The notes beneath the pieces were generated by a model that saw only the letters and a list, made by a program, of their open reading frames with translations, had not been told where the DNA came from and searched no databases. The position numbers were made by a program, and so were the translations under genes. Source: JANRKB01 sp033763695 (GTDB lineage: Bacteria; Planctomycetota; Phycisphaerae; Phycisphaerales; UBA1924). Taken from it: a stretch of 64,000 nt of DNA. Shown one piece after another: positions 52,544-61,499 of this stretch (position 1 is its first letter; each line of letters opens with the position of its first letter). Where the stretch lies: the NCBI GenBank assembly GCA_033763695.1, contig JANRKB010000037.1, positions 62,001 through 126,000 of the forward strand, written 5' to 3'.

Positions 52544-53977
52544 ATGGCCGGCAAGACTTCCGCGAATCCCAACGAGTTCATCCTCCCTGACCTGGGCGAG
52601 GGCGTGCATGAAGCAGAACTGATCAAGTGGCGCGTCAAGGTTGGCGACGCCGTGAATGAACACGACATTCTCGCTGAGATGGAAACCGACAAGGCGCTGG
52701 TTGAAGTCCCCTCGCCCCGCACCGGCGTCATCGCGGCCCTGCACGGCAACGAGGGCGAGATCCTCCACGTCGGCAATGTCCTCGTGACCTACGTCGGCGA
52801 GGGCGCGAAGGCCGCGGCTCCGGCGCACGCCCCCGCGGCCAAGGCCGCACCCGCACCGGCCGCAGTCCCTGAGCCGAGCGCTGAGCGTGAGGACGCGGGC
52901 ACGGTGGTCGGCCAGATGTCCGGCGCGGCAGCCGGCGTGGCAGCAGAGCCTGGTAAGGCACTCGCGACCCCGGCAGTGCGTCGCCTCGCCCGTGATCTGG
53001 GCGTTGATATCGATCGCGTAAGCGGCACCGGCATCGGCGGACGCGTGCTGGAGAAGGACGTCCGCGCTGCCGTCGGCGGCAATGGCAAGGCTGCGGCCCC
53101 GGCGCGGCCGGCTGCACCCGCGCCGGCAGCACCGCGTGCTTCGTCGTGCGACATGGGCGAACCTTCCATCCCCGCCGCTCCAGTGCGAGTCGCGCCGCCT
53201 GCCCGCACCGCACCCGCGGCGTCTGCGGCTCCTGCGCCCATGCCCGCCTCCCGACCGGGCGACGAGACCACCCGCATCCCCTTCCGGGGCGTGCGTCGCA
53301 CCATCGCCAATCGCCTGCGCGAGTCAATCGCGCAGACCGTTCACTTCACGGTGATGGATGAGGCGGACGTTTCGGCGCTCGACATCGTCCGCAAGAAGCT
53401 GGCCGCCGCCAGCGGCGAGAAGGTTTCGTTCCTGCCGTTCGTCGCGTCGGCGGTCTGCCGCGTGCTGAACACTGAGGCCTTCCGAGCACTGAACGCGACG
53501 ACGGACGACGCGAACGAAGAGATCGTTCGCCATCGCGCGGTGCATCTGGGCATCGCGACCGACACCGACACGGGCCTGATGGTGCCAGTGATTCGCGACG
53601 CGGACCGCCTGGGCGTGCTGGAGATCAGCCGCTCGATCGGCATGATCGCCGACATGGCCCGTTCGCGTTCGATCCCGCGCGAGCAACTGATGGGCAGCAC
53701 GTTCACGATCAGCAATGTGGGCAGCCACGCCGGCCGCTTTGCGACGCCGATCATCAACTATCCCGAAGTCGGCATTCTCGCGGTCGGCCGCGCCCGCCCG
53801 GGGCCGGTGGTGCGAAGCGTCGGCGGCGTGTCGGGCCTGTTCGTCGGCCAGCTTTTGCCGCTCAGCCTCGCGTGCGACCATCGCGTCGTCGACGGTGCGG
53901 CGGCGGCGCTGGCACTGGCCGAGATCATCAAGTTGCTGCAGGATCCCGAGCAGTTGCTCGGACCGGCCCGCGGGTGA
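52544..53977 (+). CDS. 2-oxoacid dehydrogenase E2 (dihydrolipoamide acyltransferase)
   Basis: 477 residues. An N-terminal lipoyl domain with the modified Lys in METDKALVEVPSP is followed by an Ala/Pro linker. The peripheral E3/E1-binding domain has TPAVRRLARDLGVD and GTGIGGRVLEKDV, and a second Ala/Pro linker leads to the acyltransferase domain with IPFRGVRRTIANRLRES and the catalytic HRVVDGAAAA. E2 transfers the acyl group to CoA in pyruvate, branched-chain or 2-oxoglutarate complexes. With the branched-chain transporter and acyl-CoA mutase in this window, branched-chain activity is possible, but the sequence does not decide. E1 genes are absent; the E3 is at 27.9 kb. Confidence 0.92.
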   Translation: MAGKTSANPNEFILPDLGEGVHEAELIKWRVKVGDAVNEHDILAEMETDKALVEVPSPRTGVIAALHGNEGEILHVGNVLVTYVGEGAKAAAPAHAPAAKAAPAPAAVPEPSAEREDAGTVVGQMSGAAAGVAAEPGKALATPAVRRLARDLGVDIDRVSGTGIGGRVLEKDVRAAVGGNGKAAAPARPAAPAPAAPRASSCDMGEPSIPAAPVRVAPPARTAPAASAAPAPMPASRPGDETTRIPFRGVRRTIANRLRESIAQTVHFTVMDEADVSALDIVRKKLAAASGEKVSFLPFVASAVCRVLNTEAFRALNATTDDANEEIVRHRAVHLGIATDTDTGLMVPVIRDADRLGVLEISRSIGMIADMARSRSIPREQLMGSTFTISNVGSHAGRFATPIINYPEVGILAVGRARPGPVVRSVGGVSGLFVGQLLPLSLACDHRVVDGAAAALALAEIIKLLQDPEQLLGPARG

Positions 53978-54006
53978 AACAGATCGGATATCGCTTCGCG
54001 CGTCAC

Positions 54007-54369
54007 TCAACCCGGATCGACCGGGTCCGGTGGCAGTATTGCCTTAAGCGACTGAATCAACGGCGGCACATGCTTCGTTGCGATTGACCAGACGATGGAG
54101 TCGTCGAGGCTGTCGTACTCGTGGGCCAGACGGTGCCGTGTCGGAATGACGCGATCCCAAGGAATCTGCGGGTGCTTGCTCTGGGTCGCACGAGTGACTC
54201 TGCGAGCGGCTTCGCCGATGATTTCGATTGATCGCTCAACGCTTCTGCGAAGCTGCTTGCTGTCGCGATAATCATCCCACGTCCGGCCTTGAGTGAACTC
54301 CACCACTTCGCATGCCGCTTCGAGCATGTCGCGCATGCACGCGATGTCATCGAGTTCCTCACGCCGCAT
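54007..54369 (-). CDS. hepT: HepT-like HEPN ribonuclease toxin (DUF86)
   Basis: 120 residues from MRREELDDIACMRDML. HEPN four-helix fold with the R-x4-H-x-Y motif in PTRHRLAHEYD, the catalytic site of HepT RNases. SIEIIGEAARRVT is the typical DUF86 helix. The ATG overlaps the end of mntA by 11 bases, so the two are translationally coupled. HepT is inactivated when MntA adds AMP to the Tyr of that motif. The last residues lie 30 bases from the convergent E2 stop. Confidence 0.85.
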   Translation of the reverse strand: MRREELDDIACMRDMLEAACEVVEFTQGRTWDDYRDSKQLRRSVERSIEIIGEAARRVTRATQSKHPQIPWDRVIPTRHRLAHEYDSLDDSIVWSIATKHVPPLIQSLKAILPPDPVDPG

Positions 54370-54664
54370 GCAGCACCCGGCGCGTGCGAAGAATCTCAGC
54401 GCGGCGGAATGGATTGCGTAGCGATGCTCGACTCACAAGGTCGACACGGCGACGAAACATCGCCTCAAGTTCGTCGCGCATCACGATCCACTCGTCGATG
54501 CCCCAAAGCACTCCGACCTCAAAGTCGACCAGCACATCGACATCGCTCGTTGGCGAGAAATCATCACGAATCGCCGAGCCGAACAGCGACAGCTCGCGGA
54601 TACGCCACCGACGGCAGAATGCCGCCAACAGTTCCGGACTGACGTTTACCGCAAGATCGCTCAT
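54359..54664 (-). CDS. mntA: MntA-like minimal nucleotidyltransferase antitoxin
   Basis: 101 residues. The nucleotidyltransferase signature GS-x10-D-x-D is exact: GSAIRDDFSPTSDVDVLVDF. A third acidic residue is in RRVDLVSR. This is the minimal polymerase-beta fold of MntA, which AMPylates HepT. It precedes hepT and overlaps it by 11 bases, as in characterised MntA-HepT pairs. Confidence 0.87.
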   Translation of the reverse strand: MSDLAVNVSPELLAAFCRRWRIRELSLFGSAIRDDFSPTSDVDVLVDFEVGVLWGIDEWIVMRDELEAMFRRRVDLVSRASLRNPFRRAEILRTRRVLHAA

Positions 54665-54705
54665 CGCACGCCCAGTTTATGGAGTGACCTCCGCGGCAGC
54701 AATCC

Positions 54706-56535
54706 TCACTCCACCGTCACGCTCTTGGCCAGATTGCGCGGCTTGTCCACGTCATGGCCGCGCAGCACGGCGGCGTGATACGCGATGAGTTGCAGCGGCA
54801 CCACCGTCAGCATCGGGCTCAGCGGCTCGGGGATGTCCGGCACATAGAGCACGTCCTCGGCGTAGCGCTGGATTTCCTTGTCGCCCTCGGTGGCGACGGC
54901 GATCACGTGCCCGCCGCGGCTCTTGACCTCTTGGATGTTGCTCATCACCTTGTCGTACTGACGTCCGCGATTGGCGATGAACACAGCCGGCATGCCGTCG
55001 TTGATGAGGGCGATCGGGCCGTGCTTCATCTCAGCCGCGGGCATGCCCTCGGCGTGGATGTACGAGATTTCCTTGAGCTTCAGCGCGCCTTCGAGCGCCG
55101 TCGGATAGTTGTAGCCGCGGCCCAGGAAGAGCCAGTTTTCACGCTCGCAGTACTTCTCGGCGACCTTGCGGATCTTCGCGTCCTGCTCGAGGATGCGTGT
55201 GATCTTGTCGGGCACAGATTCAAGCTGCTGGAGCAGTTCGGTGCACTGGTCCGCACTCATGAACTTGCGCCGGGCCATGAACAGCGTCACCAGCGTCAGC
55301 ACGGCAACCTGACCCGTGAACGCCTTCGTGCTCGCGACGCCGATCTCTGGGCCGACGCGGAGGAACACGCCTGCATCTGTCTCACGCGCGATCGATGAGC
55401 CGACGACGTTGACCACGCCCAGCGCGAGCGCGCCGCGGTCCTTGGCCTCGTGCAACGCGGCCAGCGTGTCGGCGGTCTCGCCCGACTGGCTGACGGCCAT
55501 CACGACCGTGTTGTCTTCGATGATCGGATTGCGATAGCGGAACTCGCTGGCGTACTCCGCGACGGCAGGCACCTTGGCGAGGTCCTCGAGCAAATACTCG
55601 CCGATCATGGCGGCGTGCAACGCGGTGCCTTGCGCGGTGAGGACGACGCGACGCGTCTTGACGAGGTCCTTGGCAAGGTTGCCCAGCCCGCCGAGCACGA
55701 CGCGGCCTTCACGCAGGTCGATGCGCCCGCGGAAGCAGTTGGCGAGCGCCTTGGGCTGCTCGAAGATCTCCTTCCGCATGAAGTGCTCGTAGCCGCCGAG
55801 CTCGATCTCTTGCAGCTCAAGCTCGAGCTGCACAATCTTGGGCGACACGTTCACATCGTGAATCGTCGACGTGCGGAAGCCCTGCTTGGTGATCTTGACG
55901 ACGTTGTAGTCGTCGAGGTGGAAGGCCTGGGTGGTGTGGCTGATGATCGCCGACGCGTCGGACGCGACGACATACTCCTCCGCGCCGACACCCACGAGCA
56001 GCGGCGAGCCCTTGCGTGCCGCGACGAGCACGCCGGGCTCTCTCTCACACATCACGCAGATGGCGTACGCGCCGGTGACTTCACGCAGCGCGGCCTGCAC
56101 CGCCTTCTCCAGGTCACCCTCGTACAACTCGCCGATGAGCATCGCGAGCACTTCGGTGTCGGTCTGGCTGCGGAAGGTGTGGCCCTTCTCTTCGAGGTAG
56201 GTCTTCAGCGCGGCGTAGTTCTCGATGATCCCGTTGTGGACGACGGCGATGCCGTTCGTGTCGTCGGTGTGGGGGTGGGCGTTGGCTTCGGTGACGCCGC
56301 CGTGGGTGGCCCAACGGGTGTGGCACAGACCCTGGTGGCCGCGGAGGCCGCCGATGTCCTCGAGTTTGTCTTCAAGGTTGGCGACGCGGCCAACGGCGCG
56401 GGCGACACGCAGCTGCCCGTCTTCAAGCACGGCGATACCGGCGGAGTCATACCCGCGGTACTCAAGCCGCTTGAGGCCTTCGAGCAGGAGGTTCTGGGCG
56501 GGCTTGTTGCCGAGATAAGCGACGATGCCACACAT
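54706..56535 (-). CDS. glmS: Glutamine--fructose-6-phosphate aminotransferase (isomerizing)
   Basis: 609 residues, exactly the usual length. MCGIVAYLGN exposes the catalytic Cys2 of the glutaminase domain, with HTRWATHGGVTEANAHPH and VVHNGIIENY. Two SIS domains follow: AQGTALHAAMIGEYLLEDLA, VMAVSQSGETADTLAAL, then LFLGRGYNYPTALEGALKLKE, HAEGMPAAEMKHGPIALI, and the C-terminal PRNLAKSVTVE. It makes glucosamine-6-phosphate for cell-envelope polymers. I looked for a glmS ribozyme-like leader upstream and see no evidence. A GATAACTG box lies about 35 bases before the ATG. Confidence 0.97.
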   Translation of the reverse strand: MCGIVAYLGNKPAQNLLLEGLKRLEYRGYDSAGIAVLEDGQLRVARAVGRVANLEDKLEDIGGLRGHQGLCHTRWATHGGVTEANAHPHTDDTNGIAVVHNGIIENYAALKTYLEEKGHTFRSQTDTEVLAMLIGELYEGDLEKAVQAALREVTGAYAICVMCEREPGVLVAARKGSPLLVGVGAEEYVVASDASAIISHTTQAFHLDDYNVVKITKQGFRTSTIHDVNVSPKIVQLELELQEIELGGYEHFMRKEIFEQPKALANCFRGRIDLREGRVVLGGLGNLAKDLVKTRRVVLTAQGTALHAAMIGEYLLEDLAKVPAVAEYASEFRYRNPIIEDNTVVMAVSQSGETADTLAALHEAKDRGALALGVVNVVGSSIARETDAGVFLRVGPEIGVASTKAFTGQVAVLTLVTLFMARRKFMSADQCTELLQQLESVPDKITRILEQDAKIRKVAEKYCERENWLFLGRGYNYPTALEGALKLKEISYIHAEGMPAAEMKHGPIALINDGMPAVFIANRGRQYDKVMSNIQEVKSRGGHVIAVATEGDKEIQRYAEDVLYVPDIPEPLSPMLTVVPLQLIAYHAAVLRGHDVDKPRNLAKSVTVE

Positions 56536-56841
56536 AGAAAAGGATTCCCAAAGAGCGTCGAGCAGTTATCGGACTCAAGCCCAGCCGGAGGCCAGTGCCG
56601 CGGAGTTACGGACACGGGCGACCATTTGTTCTGCCTGATGCTACTCCGCCAAGAAGCCTGCGGAACAGCGACGCCAGCAAACATGGCTGGTCCCTAGTCA
56701 TCGGCACGGAAGCCGGTTCGGGTTGGCGGCAAGCATTGGCAAGAGGCCCTTGGACGCAGGCTCAACTCGCGGCCTGTATCACGCGGAGGGTTTGGAGCAC
56801 GCAACAACCCCCATACGCCGCGGCATCGCTAGACTGCCCGC
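56536..56841. other. Divergent intergenic region glmS / lipoprotein
   Basis: 306 bases without a gene. It contains the GATAACTG box for glmS near 56562-56570 (minus) and a TAGACT box at 56830-56835 for the lipoprotein. Confidence 0.4.
56830..56835 (+). promoter_or_regulatory. -10-like TAGACT exactly six bases before the lipoprotein gene
   Basis: TAGACT, six bases, ATG. No -35 is recognisable. The spacing predicts a leaderless transcript. Confidence 0.35.
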
Positions 56842-57330
56842 ATGATGACCCGCGGCTCGCGCTCTCGTGCTCCTCTGATCGGCCTCCCCCTGGCGGGCAT
56901 GCTCGCTGCCTCGGCCGGGTTGTTCCTCGGCGGGTGCAGTTCCTATCCCTCCCCCACGCTTGCCGTCACCGACGCGCGCGTGACCGAAACGACCGACGCC
57001 GGAAGCGTGATCACATTCAGCGTCGACGCGAGCAACAGCGCCGAGGTCGCGCTGCCTCTGAAAACCTTGGACTACACGGTGTATTTGAACGAGCGCGAAG
57101 TCTTCCGCGGCACGCGCTCGCCCGAGGCCACGCTGCGCCGCTTCGGCACGCAGAAAATCTCGTTCCCGGCAGTCGTTCCCGGCGCGGCTCCGGCGGCAGG
57201 CACGCCCTATCGCATCGAAGGTCGCCTCGGATACGTCGCCCCCGGGGAGATCGCCGCCATCCTGTTCGACTACGACATCGAGCGCCCGACAGTCCCGTTC
57301 TCGGCGAGCGGCACGCTCGCCCCGCCCTGA
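56842..57330 (+). CDS. Lipoprotein with LEA14/WHy-like domain
   Basis: 162 residues. A lipoprotein signal ends at GLFLGGC, then SSYPSP, so the Cys is the lipid anchor. The remaining beta-rich domain (LAVTDARVTETTDAGSVITF, ALPLKTLDYTVYLNEREVF, YRIEGRLGYVAPGEIA) fits the LEA14 / water-stress WHy fold. Proteins of this type are periplasmic and of uncertain role. Divergent from glmS. Confidence 0.75.
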   Translation: MMTRGSRSRAPLIGLPLAGMLAASAGLFLGGCSSYPSPTLAVTDARVTETTDAGSVITFSVDASNSAEVALPLKTLDYTVYLNEREVFRGTRSPEATLRRFGTQKISFPAVVPGAAPAAGTPYRIEGRLGYVAPGEIAAILFDYDIERPTVPFSASGTLAPP

Positions 57331-57565
57331 CGGGGCATCACTCACCGGACGCAGGTTTGCAGATCATCCGAACGCATCGCCTACACAGCGCGAAGCTTTG
57401 CTTATCCGTGCTGATTGCGCTTTGTGATTCGCGCGCGACACGGTAGATTTTGTCTGCGTTGTGTCTGCGGCTGAGGGGCCGCTTGCACGGCCAAGTTTTG
57501 TCCATGTCGCGGGTCTATCCCGCGGCGTGTTGTTGTTCCACCATTCTGCGCGCGGGGTCGCGGAC

Positions 57566-59254
57566 ATGAATCAGATCGGGTTGCAAGAACATCGCGTTTG
57601 GCGTGCGTCGGCGTGTCGACGCCGACGGGCAGGATGGCTCGGCACGCTGCTGACGCTGGTCATCTCGCTGGTTCTGCCGTGCGTTCGCGCCCAGGCACAG
57701 TTGATGCCGCAAGATGTGTTGGTGGTGTACGACTCATCGAACTTTGAATCGCTGACGATCGCGGAGTACTACGCTGGATCCGCGGTTGTACCTGATGGCT
57801 TCGGGTTCATGGCGGGGGCACGGCCGGGCGTGCACGTGCTCGATCTGCGGAGCGTACCGGGAGTCCCCGTGATTCATCCCGGGACGATCACGTACACCGA
57901 GTTCGTGGCGATCTTCCGCACACCGATCCGCGACTTTCTGATCAGCCGCAAGCTCGACAAGAGCGTGCGCTGCATAGTGCTCACAATGGGATTGCCGCAT
58001 CGCGTGCAGGACATCAACTTCGGGAACGCGGGCGATGATCCGAGCCAGCAGCAGACCAACTTCCTGAACAACAACGCAACGTCATGCAGCGTTGATTCGG
58101 AGCTCACGTGCCTGTGGCAGGACCTGAACACCGGCGAACGCGGCGGCGGCGGTGACAGCAAGGCCGACGGCACCGTGCTGAATCCCTGCTGGCGTGCGAC
58201 CGCCTCGATCACGACGTTCGCGACCAACAACAATCGTGCCGCCAAGACGTGGTACACGCGTTCGAACACTGGGCCGACGTGGGGGCCGAGCACCGCCGCC
58301 GGAAGCCCGATCCCGAAGTTTCTGGCAGGCGACATGATGCTTGTCGCGCGTCTCGATGGTCACACGGTCCAGGATGTCGCGTTCATGATCGATCGCGCAC
58401 ACGACATCTACCTCGATGTTGACACTGCTGCGATGGTGTTCGATGAGTCCCTGTCGCTCCCGGACGGCACTTCTGGCAGCGACCTGGACAACCAAGGCGA
58501 AACACTCATCAACGATGGCAATGACTACGAGAAGACCGCGACGTGGCTCGCGTCGACCGACAAACGCTGGAATCCAGCGCTGGCTCGGCTTGACACCCTT
58601 GGCGGGCGAGCGGGAATGGTCGTCGGCCCGCGGATCAACTACTTCGGTCAAGGAACGCTTGAGACGCGCCCGGTTGTGCTGCTCGCCAGCTATGGAGCGA
58701 ACGCCGCGAGCAACGATGGCTTGCCTTCAAGCCCCGACGGAACCAGTTCCAAGACGACGTACTGCCGCTCGTTCAACCTGGCAAACGGCGCGATCATGAA
58801 CTCGATCGAGAGCTACAACGGGCGCGATTTCGGCGGTCTGGGGCAAAACCCGAGCGTCCCGCAAGGTCAGATCGCCGACTTCCTCTCCGCGGGCGGCACA
58901 TTCGGGGTCGGCTATGTCTGGGAGCCATTCACCTGGTACCTCGTCGACAACTACGGCCTTGTGACCAACTTCCTGCTCGGCAATCTCACGTGGGGCGAAG
59001 CGGCGTGGACCGCCATCCCGGTGCTCTCCTGGCAGCACGTCGTGCTTGGTGACCCGCTGGCACGCGTGATCCGCAGCAGCGAGGACGTCAATCGCGACGG
59101 AACGGTTGATATCGAGGACCTGTATGCGTGGGAACAAGGACGTGGCCATCGTGATATCAACCGCTCCGGTGCCGCGGATGCGACCGACCGGAACATCCTG
59201 TTGAACGTCCTCCGCTTCGGCGAGCGCGACGACATGCGGCGGCTGCGCCGCTAG
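57566..59254 (+). CDS. Secreted TIGR03790-like protein with conventional dockerin end
   Basis: 562 residues from MNQIGLQEHRVWRAS; the signal region (GTLLTLVISLVLPCVRAQAQ) decides this start over an ATG 35 codons upstream. VLVVYDSSNFESLTIAEYYA, FVAIFRTPIRDFLIS, CIVLTMGLPHRVQ, VARLDGHTVQDV and WLASYG-like LLASYGANAAS match the pattern of the TIGR03790 family, common in planctomycetes and of unknown function. The C-terminus has DVNRDGTVDIEDLYAWEQG and DINRSGAADATDRNILLNVL, two type-I dockerin-like calcium loops, but ends RRLRR with no terminal Cys. It therefore differs from the island proteins. Confidence 0.78.
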   Translation: MNQIGLQEHRVWRASACRRRRAGWLGTLLTLVISLVLPCVRAQAQLMPQDVLVVYDSSNFESLTIAEYYAGSAVVPDGFGFMAGARPGVHVLDLRSVPGVPVIHPGTITYTEFVAIFRTPIRDFLISRKLDKSVRCIVLTMGLPHRVQDINFGNAGDDPSQQQTNFLNNNATSCSVDSELTCLWQDLNTGERGGGGDSKADGTVLNPCWRATASITTFATNNNRAAKTWYTRSNTGPTWGPSTAAGSPIPKFLAGDMMLVARLDGHTVQDVAFMIDRAHDIYLDVDTAAMVFDESLSLPDGTSGSDLDNQGETLINDGNDYEKTATWLASTDKRWNPALARLDTLGGRAGMVVGPRINYFGQGTLETRPVVLLASYGANAASNDGLPSSPDGTSSKTTYCRSFNLANGAIMNSIESYNGRDFGGLGQNPSVPQGQIADFLSAGGTFGVGYVWEPFTWYLVDNYGLVTNFLLGNLTWGEAAWTAIPVLSWQHVVLGDPLARVIRSSEDVNRDGTVDIEDLYAWEQGRGHRDINRSGAADATDRNILLNVLRFGERDDMRRLRR

Positions 59255-59416
59255 CCACCTCCGGGCCACCTTCGGGTGCCGGCCGACGAAACCGCGTGAG
59301 AACGGGTAGCCTTCCGGCTCCGGGGCGTTTATCTTGTTGCCCCGTGGTCTGCCGTCGGCCCCCTCGCGGGAGCCGGGGTGGTCGGTTGCGACTTGCTCGG
59401 CCTGCGCGTTTTTCTG

Positions 59417-60343
59417 ATGGACCTGTTGCTGCAAACTCTGAAGGACGGCCTCACCATCGGCAGCCTCTACGCGCTCATCGCGCTGGGCTACACGATGGTC
59501 TACGGCATCCTCAAGTTCATCAACTTCGCGCACTCCGACGTCGTTGTGCTCGGCTCGTGGCTCTCGCTTGTCATCGCCGACAAGCTGCTCGTGCTGGGTC
59601 AGTTTCAGGCCGTGCCGTGGTGGATGGGCGCGGTCGTGCTCATTCTGGCCATGGCCCTGTGCGGCACGATCGGCTTCACGATCGAGCGCTTGGCGTACAA
59701 GCCGCTGCGCAAAGCGCCGCGCCTCAACGTGCTCATCACGGCGATCGGTGTCTCTCTCTTCCTGCAGAACATCGGTCAACAGCGCTGGGCTTTCGGCACC
59801 GGCCCGCGGCGCATTCCGACATTGCTCGATGACGCGACGCTGCTGAGCATCGGTCAGGTCAACGTCAAGATGCTCGACGTCGTCGGTGCGGGCACCGCCC
59901 TGCTGCTGATGATCGCGTTGGATTGGCTCGTGTTCCACACGCGGATCGGGCGGGCCATGCGTGCCGTGAGCCACTCGCCCGCAAACGCGAGCCTGATGGG
60001 CATCCCGGTCGATCGCGTGATCTCCTTCACGTTCGTCTTGGGCTCGACGCTCGCGGCGGCGGGCGGCTTCCTGTGGGCGATGAAGTACGAGACGATCAAG
60101 CAGCCGGCGGACGCAAGCTGGACGCTGCTTGGCCTGAAGGCCTTCGTCGCGGCGGTCGTCGGCGGCATCGGCAACATTCGTGGCGCGATGCTCGGCGGGC
60201 TGGCCATCGGACTGCTTGAGAACTTCGGCGTGGCGTACATCAGCGCGAGCATGCGCGATGTCTATGTGTTCAGCCTGCTCATTGTCGTGTTGCTGGTCAG
60301 GCCGGGCGGCATTCTGGGTAAGGCAGTCGTCGAGAAGGTGTAA
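59417..60343 (+). CDS. livH: Branched-chain amino acid ABC transporter permease LivH
   Basis: 308 residues from MDLLLQTLKDGLTIGS; the upstream ATG adds only a short leader. The N-terminus LYALIALGYTMVYGILKFINFAH and the permease motif ASLMGIPVDRVISFTF, with AFVAAVVGGIGNIRGAMLGG, are diagnostic. About eight TM segments. It forms the membrane pore with LivM. The binding-protein gene (livJ/K) is not before it; the preceding gene is the TIGR03790-like protein. Confidence 0.92.
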   Translation: MDLLLQTLKDGLTIGSLYALIALGYTMVYGILKFINFAHSDVVVLGSWLSLVIADKLLVLGQFQAVPWWMGAVVLILAMALCGTIGFTIERLAYKPLRKAPRLNVLITAIGVSLFLQNIGQQRWAFGTGPRRIPTLLDDATLLSIGQVNVKMLDVVGAGTALLLMIALDWLVFHTRIGRAMRAVSHSPANASLMGIPVDRVISFTFVLGSTLAAAGGFLWAMKYETIKQPADASWTLLGLKAFVAAVVGGIGNIRGAMLGGLAIGLLENFGVAYISASMRDVYVFSLLIVVLLVRPGGILGKAVVEKV

Positions 60344-60359
60344 CGAAAGAACTGGTACC

Positions 60360-61499
60360 GTGGCAGATTTGCAGCGAGACAACCTGAACCAACCGCCGAG
60401 CACGGCCCGTGCCGCGTTCGACGCGGTCTGGCCGCTCCTTGCCGCGATTGGCGTCGGCCTGCTGTTTCAGCTCGTGCTGCGTCCGAACCTGAATCCGTAC
60501 ACGGCAATCCTGATGCTCACGATCGGCGTGAACATCGTGCTGGCGGTGTCGCTGACGATGGTGAACGGCTTTACCGGGCAGTTCTCAATGGGACATGCCG
60601 GGTTTCTCGCCGTGGGCGGTTATGCGTCGGGCATCATCACCTACTACGGCTCGCAGAAGCTCTTTGGCTCCGGGGCACTTCGCGCAGGGATGCTCAACGG
60701 CATGCCGATCGACGCCAGCGGGCTCCCGCTGCTGGGCGGCGGTGAGTGGCTGTTTGTCATCGCACTGATCATCGGCGGATTGGTATCGGCGGGCCTTGGC
60801 TACATCGTCGGGCTTCCTTCGCTGCGGCTCAAGGGCGACTATCTCGCGATCGTCACGCTCGGCTTCGGCGAGATCGTTCGTGTGTTGATTCAGCAGTCCG
60901 GCCCGGTCATCCAGAGCCCCGAGCAGGTCAAGGACGCGCCGCTGTGGAAGCTCCCCACCGCCGTCGGCGGCGCTCTGGGCTTTGGCAATATCCCGCAGTA
61001 TTCAAGCCTCTTCTGGGTCTACCTCGTCGCGGTGATCACGATTCTCGTGGCCGTCCGTCTGAAGCGCAGTTCGTACGGGCGAGCGTTCCTTTCGATCCGC
61101 GAGGATGAGATCGCCGCCGAGGCGATGGGTGTGAACACCACGAAGTTCAAGATCCGCGCGTTCGTGCTTGCGGCGTTCTTCGCCGGGGTCGCCGGCGGGC
61201 TCTATGGCCATCAACTCGGCGTCTCCCTCTCCCCCACCGACGCGGGCTTCCAGAAGAGCTTTGACTTCATCATCATGGTCGTGCTTGGCGGCATGGGTTC
61301 GATCAGCGGTGCGTGCCTTGCCGCGATCGTCGTCACGCTGTTGCCCGAGTATCTTCGCGGCGTCGCCGAGTATCGCATGGTGATCTACGCCCTCGCGCTC
61401 ATCCTCATGATGATCTTCCGCCCGCAGGGCCTGCTGGGCGTGCACGAACTGTGGGACGCGGCGTTCTGGCGACGCAAGAAGCGCGGAGGTGCCCGATGA
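60360..61499 (+). CDS. livM: Branched-chain amino acid ABC transporter permease LivM
   Basis: 379 residues from a GTG at 60360, 16 bases after livH; the longer frame overlapping livH is a shadow. Hydrophobic N-terminus, then VNGFTGQFSMGHAGFLAVGG and LKGDYLAIVTLGFGEIVRVL, SIREDEIAAEAMGVNTTKFK (EAA-like loop that contacts the ATPase), and DFIIMVVLGGMGSISGAC. Ends with a basic KKRGGAR tail overlapping the livG start (ATGA). Confidence 0.92.
   Translation: MADLQRDNLNQPPSTARAAFDAVWPLLAAIGVGLLFQLVLRPNLNPYTAILMLTIGVNIVLAVSLTMVNGFTGQFSMGHAGFLAVGGYASGIITYYGSQKLFGSGALRAGMLNGMPIDASGLPLLGGGEWLFVIALIIGGLVSAGLGYIVGLPSLRLKGDYLAIVTLGFGEIVRVLIQQSGPVIQSPEQVKDAPLWKLPTAVGGALGFGNIPQYSSLFWVYLVAVITILVAVRLKRSSYGRAFLSIREDEIAAEAMGVNTTKFKIRAFVLAAFFAGVAGGLYGHQLGVSLSPTDAGFQKSFDFIIMVVLGGMGSISGACLAAIVVTLLPEYLRGVAEYRMVIYALALILMMIFRPQGLLGVHELWDAAFWRRKKRGGAR

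Noticed and set aside
58727..60403. 558-codon minus-strand frame opposite the TIGR03790-like gene and livH
   Set aside because: Low-complexity Arg/Glu/His-rich shadow of conserved plus-strand genes.
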